Positions 1 to 11,049 of a stretch of 64,000 nt of DNA are shown here, in pieces. The translations under genes and the position numbers were made by a program. A model generated the notes under the pieces. The model was not told the DNA's origin. It searched no databases and saw only the letters and a program-made list of their open reading frames with translations. This DNA is from Pseudopithomyces maydicus (lineage: Eukaryota > Ascomycota > Dothideomycetes > Pleosporales > Didymosphaeriaceae). The first letter of the stretch is position 1; the number at the start of each line of letters is the position of its first letter. The stretch covers positions 1,612,001-1,676,000 of the forward strand of contig JANTUC010000001.1 of assembly GCA_026873275.1 (NCBI GenBank). The letters are read 5' to 3'.

Positions 1-464
1 TAGATTATAATAGCAATGCTGATGGTCATGAGACCCCAAATAGTGTGTCGTAGTGCCTGATATCCTTGACTCATTGCACCAATACAAAAGTTCGAGAATA
101 TTCGACGAGGACGCCCACGGAAAAAAATACGAATCGTCAAAAACAGTATTGTGGGCATTTTCCCACTGATAATTCCTCTCATTGGGTTATTATACGTTGC
201 TTTGGGATTTGGTCCAGGAGAATTCTGTTGTCAATACCTTGGCAGACGGGTATCTAAGCAGGATCACAACTGTGCTGATATCACGCGTCACATTGGAAAA
301 CATTTCAAGAATATTTTTTGATCGATCAACTCCACACAGGGTGTCAACAACATCATTGTGACTATTTGATTGCCCTCCCCTCTTCTACATACACACTATA
401 GAAGATGCATGATCCTTGTTAGAACGAAAATTACGTGTCGAGCTTCACAAAATGCGGCATGCCC
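1..464. other. Intergenic, no gene recognised
   Basis: This stretch lies downstream of the P450 stop codon. It contains only short chance reading frames and no recognisable domain, RNA or repeat. It probably carries the P450 3' UTR and terminator. Confidence 0.5.
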
Positions 465-2300
465 CTAAGAACGATTGATAAGACAACGTTTGCCCCTTGG
501 GAACATCAGCAAATAAGCCTTTGGTACCATATCATCGTCGGTGAAACCCTCTTGCGACGAGACCTTTGCATTTGGGAATGTCCGGAAAAATTTCGCGGTC
601 GATAGTCGAAGCTCCATCATTGCCAGATGCAGTCCAATGCAGTCTGGTCAACAGTTAGTACGCAGATCACGGACATTACACTCTTACACATACTTCGAGG
701 GCCGCCCCCAAAGGGCATCCACGCGTCATTCATATCTAAATCATCAGTTAGTATAGATCGAGATGATGAAAGCACCAAATCTTTTTTCTATTCCGACTGA
801 TATCTTTTAACTTTGTGATAGACAATTACTTACCCTTAGTTGGGGTTTCCCATCTGGAAGGGTTGAATCTATTCGAACATTAGCCGTTATGATCCCTAGG
901 TGTGGGTGACCAATTATAAACCTACTTGTACGGATCAGGATACACCGAGCCGTCCCGATGCAGACTCCATGCCTGTGTCGTTATCGTGAGACCACCAGGT
1001 AGCCAATATCCATCAATTTCAGACCCGCCTTGAGGAACAGTTCGTCGAAGAGCCCCTGGGGCTGCTGCATATAGTCGAAGTGTCTCTTGAATCACATTAT
1101 TCAAGTAGGGCAAAGACTCAAGATGTTCATCAGTGAACTGCTCTGGAAGCTTGGAAACTTCTTCGACAAGTCGTTGCTTTATCGCAGGGTCTTTGCATAC
1201 CGCCCACACCATATACGTCAGGGAGTGTGCAGTTGTATCACTCCCTGCAACGATGTATGCTCGCGCTTCTGCGGCAAGCTCTTTGTGAGACATACCCTCC
1301 TCACCCGCCTTGTATAAGTTCTTGAATAGGGTGGGCTTGGAATTGACAGGATCCGCTTCCACAATGTTCTTGTGGCGCTGGAGTGACTCCTCTGCATATC
1401 TCAAGATTCGAGTAGTCGAGTCGGCTGCTTCTTTAAACAAAGGGACATCGAAAGGAAGTCGGGAGGCGAATTTGACGACAGAAGGGAAGGAGAGTCGCAG
1501 GCCAGCTAGCGAGGCTACTTTCCCAAGATCTTCAGCATACTGGGTTGTCTAATGGACCTGTCAGCACCGATCGTTCAAGTCCGGGACAAGAAACTTACTT
1601 TTCCTATCTCCAACATCCGAAAACTATCTCCGAAACTCAACTCCCCTATGATATCAGTTGCCATGAACAACCACCATTTCATTACGTCTACGCAACCCCG
1701 ACTCTTGGTCTCCTCGGCCATTTTTTGCATCGCAAGATCCACCCTAGCTTTAACAATCGGCTCCACGCTCTTCAAACTTGACTTCGACATGGGGCCAGAT
1801 AACAACCGACGGTGCAAAGCATGGAAGTCGCTGTCTGTAGTACTGAATACACTTTCGGAAATGTTCAAGTGCCCTTGGAATGCTTTGTAAAAAGACGATT
1901 TCAAGAATGGTTGGCGGAACCTATGAACTGTCTTTGCCCCAGAGATGGAAGAAAAGTCGACTTCAGAGGGACTGAGACGGACGACGGGACCTGGGATGGT
2001 TAGTGCACTGTATCTGCCATCAGGGCTTAGGTTTGCTGACCATATCTCTGGTGCAGACGCTCAACGTATGAGGCCCGCTCCCCTTTAACCCAGTAGTAAA
2101 GAAGAACCTTGGAGGTATATACTGTGTACCAAGGGCCCGGAAGATAGCTCAGAGGGCCACGTGCCCGCTGGGCAATCACCTTGAACTCCAAGTCAGCATT
2201 CACGTCGCTTCTGCACAGGAACCAAATAGCATACGATAAGGAATTTGGCAAGGACTGCAGCCAAAAGCGCAAAAGCAGCAATAAGTGGTGTTGAAACCAT
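465..2300 (-). CDS. Cytochrome P450 monooxygenase (benzoate 4-hydroxylase/averantin hydroxylase-like), 7 exons
   Basis: A haem-thiolate monooxygenase anchored in the ER membrane. The ATG at 2300 opens a hydrophobic helix (MVSTPLIAAFALLAAVLAKF); a short intron near 2170-2235 then joins it to the proline hinge LPGPW. Later exons are about 1994-2035 intron, 1549-1603 intron, then 926-1548, 834-868, 694-735 and 465-643. Splicing restores every P450 hallmark: I-helix AGSDTT (1232-1249), K-helix ETLRL, FNPSRW in the 35-nt exon, and the haem loop FGGGPRNCIG assembled across the intron 644-693. The product is about 495 residues, normal for the family. It is divergent from a CoA-transferase gene, so shared regulation in catabolism of an aromatic or acyl substrate is possible but only inferred. 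The substrate cannot be read from sequence. The exact splice points of the first intron are uncertain. Confidence 0.9.
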
Positions 2301-3808
2301 AACTGCTGAGGTTCAGGCTCGTCGGCCCAGAGCTGCGACAAACAGTTGAAGGGTCTGTTGCGGTGTTGGGCTGTACGCGACGTTCGCGAAGCGCGAAACG
2401 AGATACGTCGCCGAGAAACAACAGCTGAAAATGGTTTAATGTGGATGTCTGATGCTTGCGGACATGCCGCAAGCTATATACTGTCCGCGCTTATCCCAGC
2501 CTTACCAGCGACATGGTACAATCTAATTAATTGCATCTGCTGCTATGCAGACAGCTGCTCCACTTTTTTGACCGTTTCAATCCGAGCCAACACACATGGC
2601 ATAACCGATGCAGCGGCAATACAGGGTCGCAAGGGAAGGAAACGCGAATATACGTCATCAACTATCGCACGTCGCGCGATGAATTCATGTCATTAACGAC
2701 AAGTTTCATCTGGATCGTCAGCGATGAAGACTGAATTGGTATGAACAATGCATCACCTGCCCCACCCCGCATTATTGACTGGGTGAAAAATATCGCGTGG
2801 GGATGTACGAACGATGTACGTGCTCCCGACCGAGAGGTTTGCAGGGAGTCGTCGGAGGCTCGCGCTTAAAACCACCGACGTGTCTCGTACGAGGAGGACA
2901 CTCTTCATCTGAGCCATCACCAATGGAGATTTGGTGGGGAGGTGTTGCTTCAGAGGCAAGAGACTGTTCTACCGGTTGATCTCTGCAGCATCGTTGTAAT
3001 TCGACCCAACAGGTCATGCTACGCTGACCGCCACAGCTGCTAGTGAATGCCAATTAACAACGTTCGTCTTCCAGATAGCGGATAGATCCGATTCGCATAG
3101 TCCGGACCTCCTCCTTCCCTTTGAAGCTAAAACCGCTTTTTCGGTTCGCCGTCGCCCGAAATGGGTCATTCTACAACATGTTTGTTGTTTGGAAAGCTGC
3201 ATCATGAGGTCGATTGAGAACAAAAGTATCATACCTACAGAACATATGTACCTACGTGGATAGTAGCCAATTGCTGCAACAATTCCCCTGGAAAAATCAC
3301 CTGAATAGGTCACGCATAGCAATTGAGGGAGTCACGATACTATTAGAATATACTACAAGCTGCAACATAGCATGTCCAAAATGGTATCGTCTTGCTCGTG
3401 GGCGGGGATGGTCGTTATCGATAACACTACTCAGTCGCTTCCGCATCTAGCCGAGGCCCGGGGTAAGGTGCTCGTTGCGGTCATCATCAAGAATATCATA
3501 CATTCATACAACTATAGTCGAGATCCCGTTTCACCTCAGTAACAAGACTTTGTTTGATATTTGAATTGCCACCCCTCAGAATTCGACTACAGATATCTAG
3601 ACCAGAAGGATTGGGTTGGCTCAACGTTGGTAAATGTGAGCTGAGTCATGAGCAGACCACCCTGCAACACCACAAAAGAATCACTTCGAAGCTGTATCTG
3701 GTTTGTAAGGAAGTGGGGTTTTGATCAAAACCTTCAATTCTTCTTCGGAATTGCTTGATTCTTGTTACTGATACGAAAAAACTAGTCTTGTCAAAATTCG
3801 CGAGAAAG
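2301..3808. other. Divergent intergenic region (P450 / CoA-transferase)
   Basis: About 1.5 kb with no supported gene. Reading frames are short, overlapping and without domain similarity. It must hold the promoters of both divergent genes. I see no convincing repeat or RNA gene. Confidence 0.5.
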
Positions 3809-5378
3809 ATGACTCCTCCTTTACAAGGGAAACAACGATCCTGGCCCAGCGATGCGACTTCCGAAAGCCGACGAAACTTCTCAGTCCGCGATTCTATAGA
3901 GTACATCTGGACCGAGCTTGGGCTGCCTAAAGATGCGTTGAACGCACTCGACCTTGTTGGCAATGGCCAATACTACAGCTCGTCATTTAAGGTTGATCAC
4001 TTGGCTCATGCAGCCATCGCGCTCTCTGCTCTTTCCGCTTCCCTCTTCTGGTCTGTCCGAACTGGGGGTCTATCACCCAGGGTGTCGGTCAACCAAGAGC
4101 ATGCTTGTGCTGAGTTCATTTCTGAACGACTGTACCGATTAAACGGACAACGTCTCGACTCCCCTTTCAATACAATCGGCGGACTTCACAAAACGTCAGA
4201 TGGCCACGTACGAATGCATGACGGATTCCCTCATCACCGAACCAATGCTCTCAGAATCTTGGGTCTACGAGAAGATGCAAAGAGAGACGAAGTAGCGATC
4301 AAGATGTTAGAATGGAAGTCGGTGGATCTTGAAAGTGCTGCCTTCGATAAAGAAGCTGTCATAGTCGCACTACGGTCGTTCGAAGAGTGGGACAGTCATC
4401 CTCAATCGAAGGCCGTTCCGAAATTTCCCATAGTTTTACGAAGGATACCAACGGAAACAGCGCCGATTCCACAGCTCTCGGGGTCTGGCCGGCCAAGTAG
4501 TTGTGTACAGGGTATCCGTGTCGTTGAACTTAGTCGCGTTATAGCTGCCCCTATTGCTGGCAGGACGCTTGCTGCGCATGGCGCAGATGTTATCTGGGTG
4601 AGTTCATTCTAGACAAGCAAAAATTGCTGCCACAAATCACCCAACTCATCAACATATCTGGCAGGTAACTTCGCCAACACTGCCAAATCAACCAGAGCTC
4701 GACATAGACACAGCTAGGGGAAAGCGCACCGTGCAGTTAGACATCAAGAAACCCGAAGACAAAGCAAAGCTTCTGGAGCTCATTCAAACTGCCGACGTTT
4801 TTCTTTCGAGTTATCGCCCAGGCAGTCTGGCAGCGCAGGGGTTTTCAACAGCAGAACTCACCAAACTAAATCCTAACCTTATCGTCGCATCTTTGAATGC
4901 CTGGGGTGAAGAAGGGCCTTGGGCGATGAACCGCGGATTCGATTCACTTGTTCAAACAGCCTCCGGGATCAATGTAACAGAAGCAGAGCGATATGGTCAA
5001 GGTGAGCCCGCGAGGGTTCTGCCCTGCCAAGCACTTGATCATGGCTCTGGGTATCTTTTGGCTACCGGCATTATGGCAGCCTTGTATAGTCGAGCTATAA
5101 GCGGCGGCGCTTATGAAGTACATGTTGCGCTGGCTGGCGTGATGAAGTATTTACGTTCCCTAGGACCAATGCCACAGGAGGGAGCTTTCGTGCGGAGTGA
5201 TTTCCCCAACCCTGCCGATTTGGAGAAATTCATGGAAAATCGAGACAGTGAGCTTGGTAATCTGTGGGCCATTAGGCATTCAGCGTCAGTCGATGGTCTT
5301 GAGGTTGGGTACAAGACCATGCCGAAGCCTCTCGGCGGGGACGAGCCTGTGTGGCTTGAACCCATTAAGAGTACATAA
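3809..5378 (+). CDS. CoA-transferase family III (CaiB/BaiF-like)
   Basis: Predicted to move CoA between carboxylic acids or to racemise acyl-CoA, as in the formyl-CoA transferase/alpha-methylacyl-CoA racemase family. The ATG at 3809 begins MTPPLQGK; the frame is open further upstream but without an ATG. One intron (4598-4664, phase 0) joins the GIRVVELSRVIAAPIAGR/HGADVIWV core to VTSPTLP and ARGKRTVQLDIK, the family's nucleotide-binding entry. Further family features are FLSSYRPGSL, LNAWGEEGPW, and ALDHGSG near residue 388, whose Asp aligns with the catalytic Asp of the family. The product is 500 residues; the first ~240 are longer than in bacterial enzymes and form a second, more divergent half, as in fungal members. 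The gene is divergent from the P450. The substrate is unknown. Confidence 0.88.
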
Positions 5379-5826
5379 TTGTGTTGGTCATTCACGCCTG
5401 CGGCATGATTTGAAATTCATTTCTCTTTCAAGGTACTCGTCTCACGGCGTGATACTGAATTAGAGATTGTGTGGCAGACCAATCGGGACCGTGCACAAGT
5501 GAATGGTACCTTGCATTAGTGCCATTAGCGCAGGCGGAGGAAGCCGCGGAGCCTCATTGTCAATGACAAAAGGATATTCAGAAGTATTTTCGTTCTGTAT
5601 CTGACTTGCTTATGCCATGTTCCTAACGTGAAACGTTACATTTGATCTCAAAGTGGTCCGCGTTCTCGGACACTGACGTCATCGAATCGTACTTGCCTCA
5701 ACGCCACGCCGCCGCGTGCGGATGACCCTCTCTGGACAACATCTTCCATCTTCTGTCAAGCATCCTCGCAACTCATTTCTGTGTTGATCATCTCGAGTGC
5801 ACAATAATCGAACGGGTTCAGATACT
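5379..5826. other. Intergenic; one short inverted repeat
   Basis: No gene seen. A perfect 6-bp inverted repeat with a 3-bp spacer (taacgt-gaa-acgtta) lies at 5624-5638, about 190 bp before the kelch start codon, and may be a dimeric factor site. Function is not demonstrable from sequence. Confidence 0.4.
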
Positions 5827-7205
5827 ATGGCTGAAGTAGCAGCGGGTGCCGGCATCGCGCTTGCGGCCGAAGAAGTCCTATCCACAACACTGCAGGCTGG
5901 CACAGCGACATACTTTCTCGCCAAACCAACGCAGCCGCTAAAAGCCACATTCACACGTATCGCCGTAGTGCACGATGATGACCTCCATAAGCGGTCTTTG
6001 ACTCGGTCGAACCACACGCTTACTGTCATTGGCTCGAAAGCTTACGTTTTTGGAGGCGAAAACGCCGATGGGCAAATTGCGAGCAATGAGGTTCACGTTT
6101 TCAATCTTGCCCCGGAGAAGAACAAAGAGCCAGAATATCAATTGATTCCTGCGATCGCAGGTGTCGGGGAAGAGTACCTTCTGGACGGACTAATCATTCA
6201 GCTTGTGCGTTCAATGATGGCCTGGTAATTTATGGTGGTCATTCTACACAGAATGGTACTCCTGCAGATGAAGGAATAATTTGGATGTTCAACCCTGATA
6301 AAAAGCCCGACGATAAAACTTGGTCGATCCTCTACTCCCCGAGAGACCACGACGCCGCTGCCCTCGATTCAGCATCGGAAGTCCGGGTGCTACCCACTTC
6401 TACATTTCTTCTGCTTCTCACAGGAACAAAGGAGAATGGCATAGAGAATATACACAGGTTCACCCCAGCATCTTCGCCAGGACCGAAATCCAACCGGTAT
6501 GAATCATTGGTCAAACCACCAGCTGGTACATCAGCTTCCAATGCTGCTTTTCACAACGATCAGTTGTACTTGATCTCTTCTTCTGATGCCGTGTCATCTC
6601 AATTGCACATCCTTCCATTTGCCAAGAAAGAGGAAGATGATCTGAAATGGACGACTTTGACGTTCCCCACGAATCCCATTGTCCCCGGTCCGCGAGCGCG
6701 CCACGCCGGCGCTCTTATACCCATTTCGACTGGCTACGGAAGGAACTACCTAATTTACCTACTCGGAGCGCGTTCGAAATCCTCGAAATTTACAGCTAGC
6801 ACCACATCAAATTTCACGGAGCAAGATTTGTCAACGATCACATCAGACAAGGATGATTCGGCCGAGGAGCCGACGCAATGGAGCGATACATGGGCACTTC
6901 AACTCCCTTCGAGCAGCCTCGAACCCCAAGCAAAATTGAGTGTAAAGGATGCCATCAAGCCTGCCAAGATCAAAGACGCTATTCGCTCGGGTGTCGGTGC
7001 CGACAGTGGCAAATGGTCCTGGGCAGAGGTCGAGGTGGGCGTGCCTGATGATCTGGGTGACGCTGAGGCTGGAAAGCTCCATCCAGGTCCGAGAGCATTA
7101 TTTGGCGCAGATGTTACGGCAGATGGAACGAGTATCGTGTTCTGGGGTGGAGAGAACGCTGAGGGTGAGAAGATGGGCGATGGATGGATCGTCAGACTTG
7201 GATGA
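5827..7205 (+). CDS. Kelch-repeat / galactose-oxidase-like beta-propeller protein
   Basis: A protein of about 445 residues made of kelch-type blades, normally a protein-interaction scaffold. The ATG at 5827 starts MAEVAAGAGIALAAEE; the frame is open upstream without an ATG. Visible blades include SNHTLTVIGSKAYVFGGE, then after a short intron (6161-6201, 41 nt) ACAFNDGLVIYGGH, then ARHAGALIP..NYLIYLLGAR and ALFGADVTADGTSIVFWGGEN. The paired glycines after a hydrophobic strand are the kelch signature. The intron choice restores the typical ACAFND..YGGH blade, which supports it, though its length is near the lower limit. No catalytic tyrosine/cysteine pair of galactose oxidase is evident, so an enzymatic role is not claimed. 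Confidence 0.82.
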
Positions 7206-8108
7206 AGGGTTGGATACCCGTGCTATAGTACTGGAGGTGCACTTTCAAATGTACAAATCTGTCTTCACACACATAAACACTAAATGAAGCACTTGTGATG
7301 ACACAAGCTGCTGAGGTGTCGATTGCTCTCTAGTGTGAAAGTCGTACACTAGTGTATACTATACTACCAGTCGCTGCAATAACGATGCAACGCTGCAAGA
7401 GATATTTCGAAGCACAACCCAGATATGTTATGATGCACACCATAAGATACCTGTAACATATTTGTAGCCATCTCCACGAGTAGCTGATTTTCGTTTGTCA
7501 GACCCGTCTTCCGGTAACTCCCTCCATCACACTCTTCTTACATAAAGAGTAGGCCGAACCTACAATTTACGCATGTTCCATGTGCCTATGTAAAACGCAT
7601 TCGTTCTCAATCCAAATCCGAGCTCTATAGCGTTATATGCATCTCCGGTGGCGATCGTAGAAACGATTACATTCCGTAAGCCTCGGGCGCATTTTCCGGC
7701 CCGCGTTTCCGTCGTAAATCTCCTCATCGAATCATCCGGCCGTAGCCCCGTGCGCCATGGCCAATTTCTTCCCGTCGAATGCACTTGGTCTTGGATCCCC
7801 CTCTTTTAAGGTACTCGGCGCAGGATAGGCGTTTTGTCCAAAGAAGGCAAATGGTGAACTGAGCGGATGGGACAGTCAGCTTTTGAAGAACAGATTTGCT
7901 CTAGTACTATGATGATAAGACCCGAGCCGTCTCAGGATCCCTCGATCAGATCGCTACTTACCCCAAGACGTTGCGGATTTATTGCCAAGGGCGTTTGTAG
8001 CGGCAACGCGTCCTCACATACATCAGTGCGCTGCCGTCTCGCTGATTCATGGGTCCAGCCCAGCACAGGAATGGAGGCGTGCGCTGGTGTTGCTAGCGGT
8101 CGCGTAGC
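7206..8108. other. Convergent intergenic region
   Basis: Lies between the kelch gene (+) and the first zinc-finger gene (-), so it should contain both 3' UTRs. No coding potential with a recognisable family. A plus-strand frame at 7867-8382 runs antisense over the zinc-finger exon and is treated as a shadow. Confidence 0.5.
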
Positions 8109-9624
8109 TCATCCTTCAGCTCTCTGGCCGTCGCCCTCGGCTCGTCGTGCGCATCTGGAAACGTGTCTGTCGAAGTTGTCGCGTCGCAGGAAGATTTTGT
8201 CGGGGATGGAACATCCTGGGTTGGGACAGCGGAACCCGCGCGCGTCGACGGGGAGCTGCTTTCGGTGGACGGTGAGCTCGTGGCGCTTGAGGTCGGTCTT
8301 GAGGTGGAAGGTGCTGGGGCAGATGGCGCACGAGTATCGTCGGACGTGTTTGCGATGGATGTGTGCGCTAGATTTCAGTTAGTCCTGGTATGCTATCGTA
8401 ATGAAGATGGAGGGATATAATTTGAGATGGTACTTACTTCAGCTGCCCGGTGGTTTTGAAATGCCGATTGCAATGGCGACAGGATGTTCTTCCGGTACTG
8501 TAGGTTGATTCTTGAGCACTTCCTTCTCGGACTGTAATTTGTTGCGGATGATACACTTCTGGAACCCTGAATGTCGTTGGCGACTGTGAATCCCTTTCTG
8601 AAGAACGTCGATCTATCAGAGGGTCTGAAGAATCTTGAGAGCCATTACTAGTTGATGGTGAGGAAATTGTTGTCTCATCCGAAGGACAGCTTTCTTTCGA
8701 CCCCTTTCGATCTCTCCCTGCCGCCTCATGGCCAGTCTCGAATGGCAGCGAATGGTCCCAATGACTTCCAACAAAATGGTATTCGGGTATCGGCTGGGCT
8801 TCTTGAATGGTCAGATTGAAGCGTGGGGCGCTTGCTGGTAACAGTAGTAAGGGATCATGAGCATCCTCATTGATATTCTGATTCTGTGTTGAAGCCTCGC
8901 CGCCCTGTCTCTGTGTCGCCGCATCCTGATCAAGCATCTCGCCTTTTGGATCACGCAGGTGGCTCCAAATAACGGGATTTGGCTCATGCTCCACCATCCA
9001 AGGACTAACACATTTGTCGCCACCAGAGTTCTGCGTCTTCTTACTTGCCCCGCCTTGCGAATCGGGTCTGCCGAATGAGGGGAGCTGTGACGGGAGGACG
9101 GTTATACTGGAGGGTTGCTCGGGGTTGGATGACGAAGCGGTTGCGATGGGCAGATTCTGTAGGTATGAGGCTTTGTCCAGGCCCAAGACCTCGTCAGATG
9201 TGAGAGCTTTCGGGGGTTGAGTGATCGGATAGGTGTTCAACGGCGACGACGGGTCTCGCTTCAATCTTTCCAGGTCTGTCTCTCCTCGAAGACGCTGGAT
9301 CTCGCGCCATTCTGCAAAGTCGGCCTCGGCATCTTCTCTGGCGACAACCGTGGTCGTAAGCGTCGAGATGTTGGTGTGTTCAAGCCGAGCCGTTCCATCT
9401 TTTTCGCTCTGCGACACAGCCGTCGTGCCCTCGAGATCGCGAAGCTCATTCCTCCTCCTTTTCCGTTTCCGCCGCCAATTGGCGAAGTAGACAAGACACA
9501 ACGGTCCTGCAAAAAGTATGAATACACCGAGCGAGATGCCCACTGCCACACCTGTTCGTTCGCGTCTTTCTCTTGCAGAGTAGTCGTCGGGCGACTGCTG
9601 GGGAGGTCCCAGACCCGGGTCCAT
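8109..9624 (-). CDS. Membrane-anchored C2H2 zinc-finger protein A (putative membrane-tethered transcription factor)
   Basis: A 481-residue protein in two exons (8438-9624, 8109-8367). The true ATG is at 9624 (MDPGLGPPQQ); the frame extends further but without an ATG. Residues about 17-39 form a single hydrophobic helix (GVAVGISLGVFILFAGPLC) followed at once by a basic cluster RRKRKRRR, predicting a short exterior N-terminus and a cytosolic C-terminus. A long polar, disordered middle carries the motif EHEPNPVIWSHLR (8953-8991). The C-terminus has zinc fingers: CRHC-x12-H-x4-H assembled across the intron, CAIC-x12-H-x4-H, and a third CPNPGC..RRDNFDRHVSRC. It is a tandem paralogue of the gene at 11050-12687. 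A role as a membrane-released transcription factor is inference; the architecture itself is directly visible. Confidence 0.85.
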
Positions 9625-11049
9625 GTTTGCGGTATCGAAGCTCAACCGAGATTAACAAATCTTTGCACCACACAGCGAGCGAATGCCCAATCATAAGAAG
9701 CCCAATCTTACGGCAGGTTGACGGGTTTGCCCGATTAGTAGTAAGCTAAGCATAGCTACAAGAGTGACCGTTCTTATTCTCGTACATAATGCCGATAGAG
9801 CCGATGATAATCTTCTGGAAAAACAATGGAAAACTGGAATGGTGTATATGTGGTCCACTCAGCAGGCAAAGAAGGTCCGAGCGCAAGGCTGAGCTGGGAG
9901 GCATACTAACTCCACAATCTAGAGCGTGATTGGAGGACGGGCTAACCAGTTCACCGGGTATATCAGTATTAACCATATCCTGGTATACCCCGCTGCGTGA
10001 CCAGAAACCTGCCCATGGGGTCCAGCAGCCTATGTATATCTCGCGAATGGCGTCTTGCCTTAGCTGTGGCTGATGCTCAACGGTGTTCTAGAAGGCCTGA
10101 CCGTCCATTTTAGGACACAAAGTGCGGTGTCTCGATACCTCTATTTGCCTGCATTGCCTGAGCCTTCTTCTGATCGTTTTGGCCAAATGAACTTCTTGAT
10201 GTATCCAAAACCAATCAAGATATCAATGTATTCAGGCCCGAGTGTAGTGCTGATAGTTGTGCCTCAATCACGGTCTTAATTGGTCAAGTTATTGATGTGT
10301 ATCCATTCCACAACAACTACGCGCGCCACTCGCGGGACGCAAACTCACCATCGAGGCCATTGCCTCCTTACGAGCTGTCTCCCTGTACACAACGCCCACT
10401 TAGGTACCTCGACATGCTCCAGATGCTGTTATTGGCGAGGCAGTCTAGATCAGGATGAGAGGAAACCTGTTTCTGTCCGTATTTCTGACTACAGTAGTAA
10501 AACCGTTGGACCCCACATTTCTTGGCCGTCTTTTCAACTACTTCGAGAGAAAGGCTTTGCGCTTAGCGAACCATAATTCTGCACCCGGGGGTCCGAAAGC
10601 TTCCTTCCCGTCTACCAATTGCGCGAAGGTCCGTCGGGAACCCCGACCTGCATGTAGCGTTAGAAGCCCCTAGCGCCGATCCATCCTGAGCGTTTGCCAT
10701 AATTAGCGAGCCGAGCTCACAAATGATAAGGCGGCCTACTTTCATCCCGTGATCCTGAATCGTCCGAAAGTACGTTTTCTGGACCGCTAGTGGGCAATAA
10801 TGACCGAAGTAGACATCTTATCGTGTTAGTGTGACCATGCAGTTGCAGATTTGGAGCGCTAATAGGATTTAAGCAAGGCGTGCTATAGTGTAATATGCAA
10901 TAAGCAACGAACAATGCTCTCAAACGTTTTTGTTCCTGCATAGTACATATGTATATGCCCGACTCAGGACATCGCAGCGCAAACGATTGGTTGCCAAATA
11001 ACACTGGATCATTGAATCATAGCCAAGTATTCAAGTCTAGCATGTAGCG
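9625..11049. other. Intergenic between the two tandem zinc-finger paralogues
   Basis: About 1.4 kb with only short unsupported frames on both strands. It should hold the promoter of gene A and the 3' UTR of gene B. No transposon remnant or repeat recognised. Confidence 0.45.

Noticed and set aside
7867..8382. 171-codon plus-strand frame
   Set aside because: Overlaps the finger exon of zinc-finger gene A in antisense; the minus strand encodes real C2H2 fingers.
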